In this document: positions 61,736-64,000 of the stretch, one piece after another
Layout: the number at the start of each line of letters is the position of its first letter
Numbering within the stretch: the first letter of the stretch is position 1
NCBI GenBank assembly: GCA_022605955.1
Contig: JAKCOZ010000003.1
Location: 46,252,179-46,316,178 of the forward strand
Length of the DNA stretch: 64,000 bases
Direction of reading: 5' to 3'
Source: Rallus limicola
Taxonomy: Eukaryota > Chordata > Aves > Gruiformes > Rallidae
Program-made: the position numbers and the translations under genes
Notes under the pieces: model-generated
Databases searched by the model: none
What the model was told of the DNA's origin: nothing
The model's input: only the letters and a program-made list of their open reading frames with translations

Positions 61736-62679
61736 TTTAATTCTTAAAGTGCTAAAAATTTTAGGATTAAAGAAAACATAGAACAACCCATAAGGGGGAA
61801 CTTGAGTGAACTTCAGATGTTAAGTCACAGGAATCTCACTGCTTTTGCAGAAGGGAATTTCAGCATGAATGAATTCAGTAGTAAATGAACATCACAATAA
61901 AGCAGAATGATACCTTTATTCTCTAATTAGCAATATAATGCTTCATGTAAGACACTCTGTTACCTTCAATAATTTTAGACAGAATTGGAACACAAAAATT
62001 TGGACATTATATTCAAGCATATTTTTTAAAATGTGCAAGCTGATGAAAACCAGAATGCTTTAAGTCGTATATAAATAGTAAAAAGAAGCAAAACCAAAAG
62101 TTGTTAAGAACAATCTTTCTACTGTCCTTTCCATACTGAAATAGTAGAGAAATTTGCCAGAAACATCCATGATTATCAAACTTGCTTCTTAGGTAGGTAA
62201 TGATCACCTTTTTACTCCACCTGATTCTTCATAATGACTCCACAGAACATGGAAGAATTCAAAACAAAGGAAGAAGAAAATTCAGAGACAAGGATGGTAC
62301 AAAGAGCCATACCAATGTGTAGTTCTATGTTTATGAAAAGTAATATCAACACAGATACAATTACAGATAAGGAGGAAGTATTTGGTCCTTATTGCATACT
62401 TTGCTTTTAATGCTGAGTGATGCACAGTACATACTTTCCAGATCACAGAGTACCTAGGTCTACAGTACTTCACTAAGCCTCTGATACCTAGCAATACTAG
62501 AACATACTAAGTGGATAACAAAGATTTGTTAGCAGTCACCATCAGCATAAGCAAAGCAACAGCACACTGTTGCATAAGTACTGTTCCCTAAGCACTTTTT
62601 ACAAGCACCTTTTGTTCTAATTCCTGTTTTTGTCAAAAATGGTTTACTGATCATCTGCCAAGAAACAAAAACTTCAGAG

Positions 62680-63268
62680 GAATCACAGAATACCCTGAGT
62701 TGGCAGGGACCATCGAGTCCAACTCCTGGCTCCACACAGGGCTGAGCAAGTCAAGAGCATGGAACTGGGCACATCATCCAGGCCCTTGCTGAACTCAGCC
62801 AAGCTGGGTGCCGTGACCCCTTCCCTGGAGAGTCTGTTCCAATGCCCAACCACCCTCTCAGTAAATAACCTCTTCCTAATATCCAACCTAAACCTCCCCT
62901 GTTGCAGTTTCACACCATTCCCTTGGGTTCTATCACTAGTCATCAGTAAGGAGATCAGCATCTACCCCTTTGCTCCACCTCTTCAGAAGCCACAGGCCAG
63001 GATGAGGTCTCCCCTTTGTCTCCTTTTCTGCAAGCTGAACAAGCCAAGGGATTTCAGTTTCTCCTCATAAGATTTCCACTCCATACCCTTCACCATCCTC
63101 ATTGCCCTCCTCTGGGCAACCCAATATTTGTGTGTCATTCTTCTACTGTAGTGCCCAAAACTGCACCCAGCACTCAAGGTGAGGCCGCACCAGCACAGTG
63201 TAGAGCAGGACAATCACCTCCCTGGACCAGCTGGCCATGCTGTGCTTGAAGCACCCCAGGATATGGTA
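62680..63268 (-). mobile_element. CR1 LINE, 0.6 kb 3' fragment, minus orientation
   Basis: Minus-strand frames read [40 protein letters not shown], then RFRLDIRKRLFTERVVGHWN and SLAEFSKGLDD, all parts of the CR1 C-terminal block and 3' region. The 3' end is at ATCACAGAATACCCTGAGTTGG on the plus strand. A poly(A)-like run follows at 63270. 5'-truncated and frame-broken; its sequence differs enough from the 43690 copy to suggest another CR1 subfamily. Confidence 0.92.
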
Positions 63269-63877
63269 GCAAAAAAAAAAATAAAATTTCTATCTACATT
63301 TTCAAAATTGGTATAAAATTTAAAGATAAAGTGAATAGTTAATAATATTTAATGAGACCAAGTAAATAGTTATTGCTAAGAAACTAAATTCTGTTATGCA
63401 ATCAAGAAAATCTTCAGTAAGAGCTCTGTTAACTTAATTCACATTTCTCCTCAACCTCTTTCCTGATGCTTCAGATAAGAAAGGCAGCATGGCTCAAGAG
63501 CTCAAAGTGATCTGTTCCCATTATGGTATCTACTAGTAATAGCATGGAATCTATTAAGAGTAGTGATGTTGATTAGTGATCTTTTATTTTAAAAAGAAAG
63601 ATTTTGGGAGATCCTTTTCCAAATCTCACTGCAAGTAGGTGCAAATACATAGCATTCTATCGATAAAAGATACTAATAGCTTTGAAATACATTTTAAGTG
63701 GAATAAGCAAGAGGTCTGATGTTTTCAATGATAAAAATTACTCCTATGTACCTGGCAACGTTGATTGCATTGGGCACAAATGTTGCTGTTCACACTATGC
63801 CTGAAATCTTTTCTGTTTGATATGTAAGCTTCCTGCTGTTCAGATTGATTGGACCACTAATGAACAAGCTCTTCTAG

Positions 63878-63989
63878 GTCAGACGTTCATCCAAACACCA
63901 TGACACTGAATGCAAAGAAGATTGGAATATCGAACCTGTATCCAGAAGTCTGACCAGAGCTTTAACTGAACTACAGAACTATCAAACAG
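63878..63989 (+). other. Exon-like open frame at window edge, opposite strand (unidentified)
   Basis: On the plus strand a branch-like CACTAAT, then ctcttctag at 63877, is followed by 37 uninterrupted codons. They read VRRSSKHHDTECKEDWNIEP then VSRSLTRALTELQNYQT and end at donor CAG|gtaaag (63990). The frame directly upstream (IDWTTNEQALLGQTFIQTP) is open in another phase, which could mean a decayed pseudogene or transposon instead of a true exon. I do not recognise the protein. It is antisense to AP3B1 and only 112 nt. Confidence 0.2.
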
Positions 63990-64000
63990 GTAAAGAAGTC

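Larger units (their letters stand above)
61366..64000 (-). other. AP3B1 intron upstream of W1 (partial)
   Basis: Holds the 118-bp fold-back element (61613-61730), a minus-strand CR1 (62680-63268) and an exon-like frame on the plus strand at the window edge (63878-63989). The remaining sequence is unrecognised. Confidence 0.75.

Noticed and set aside
1..64000. CRISPR arrays, operons, prophage, tRNA or rRNA genes
   Set aside because: No regularly spaced repeats, no compact gene order, and no cloverleaf or rRNA segments were recognised; the window is vertebrate intron sequence.

Overview
The window is a stretch of vertebrate, almost certainly avian, nuclear DNA. It is AT-rich and intron-dominated, has spliced exons with GT-AG junctions, and carries several CR1 LINEs and fragments of LTR retroelements of a kind I recall from bird genomes. 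I see no Alu-, B1- or L1-like mammalian repeats and no bacterial features. The exact bird species cannot be read from the sequence.

The one clear gene is AP3B1, encoding the beta-3A large subunit of the AP-3 adaptor complex. It lies on the minus strand and runs through the whole window, with neither its start nor its end present. I found 13 consecutive coding exons (named W1 to W13 here in transcription order) from 61365 down to 835. Every junction is GT-AG. All reading phases join, giving 1,547 nt (about 515 codons) without a stop. They correspond to roughly residues 180 to 695 of the human protein (my estimate from memory), which is most of the HEAT/ARM-like trunk plus the beginning of the acidic serine-rich hinge. 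The first exons lie beyond 64000 and the rest of the hinge and the ear lie before position 1.

Layout from left to right: W13 (835-946), an intron with an LTR fragment (about 1318-2176), W12 (3867-3997) just beside a G-rich tract, W11 (4960-5146), W10 (10201-10377), a 9 kb intron, W9 (19502-19611), an intron with a CR1 copy and AT microsatellites, W8 (26193-26325), W7 (27213-27275), an intron with a long young CR1 and an old decayed one, W6 (31164-31235), a 79-bp intron, W5 (31315-31369), an intron with an antisense-oriented LTR, W4 (34247-34344), W3 (36443-36604), a 16 kb intron with three CR1 pieces and an unexplained exon-like open frame near 48 kb, W2 (52774-52953), an 8.3 kb intron with candidate regulatory elements, W1 (61299-61365), and then a 118-bp fold-back element and another CR1.

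The least explained items are the exon-like open frame at 47941-48171, the exon-like frame on the opposite strand at the right edge (63878-63989), the palindromic LTR-end element at 61613-61730, and three intronic stretches that look like developmental enhancers. I found no wholly new system. Most of the window is ordinary intron.
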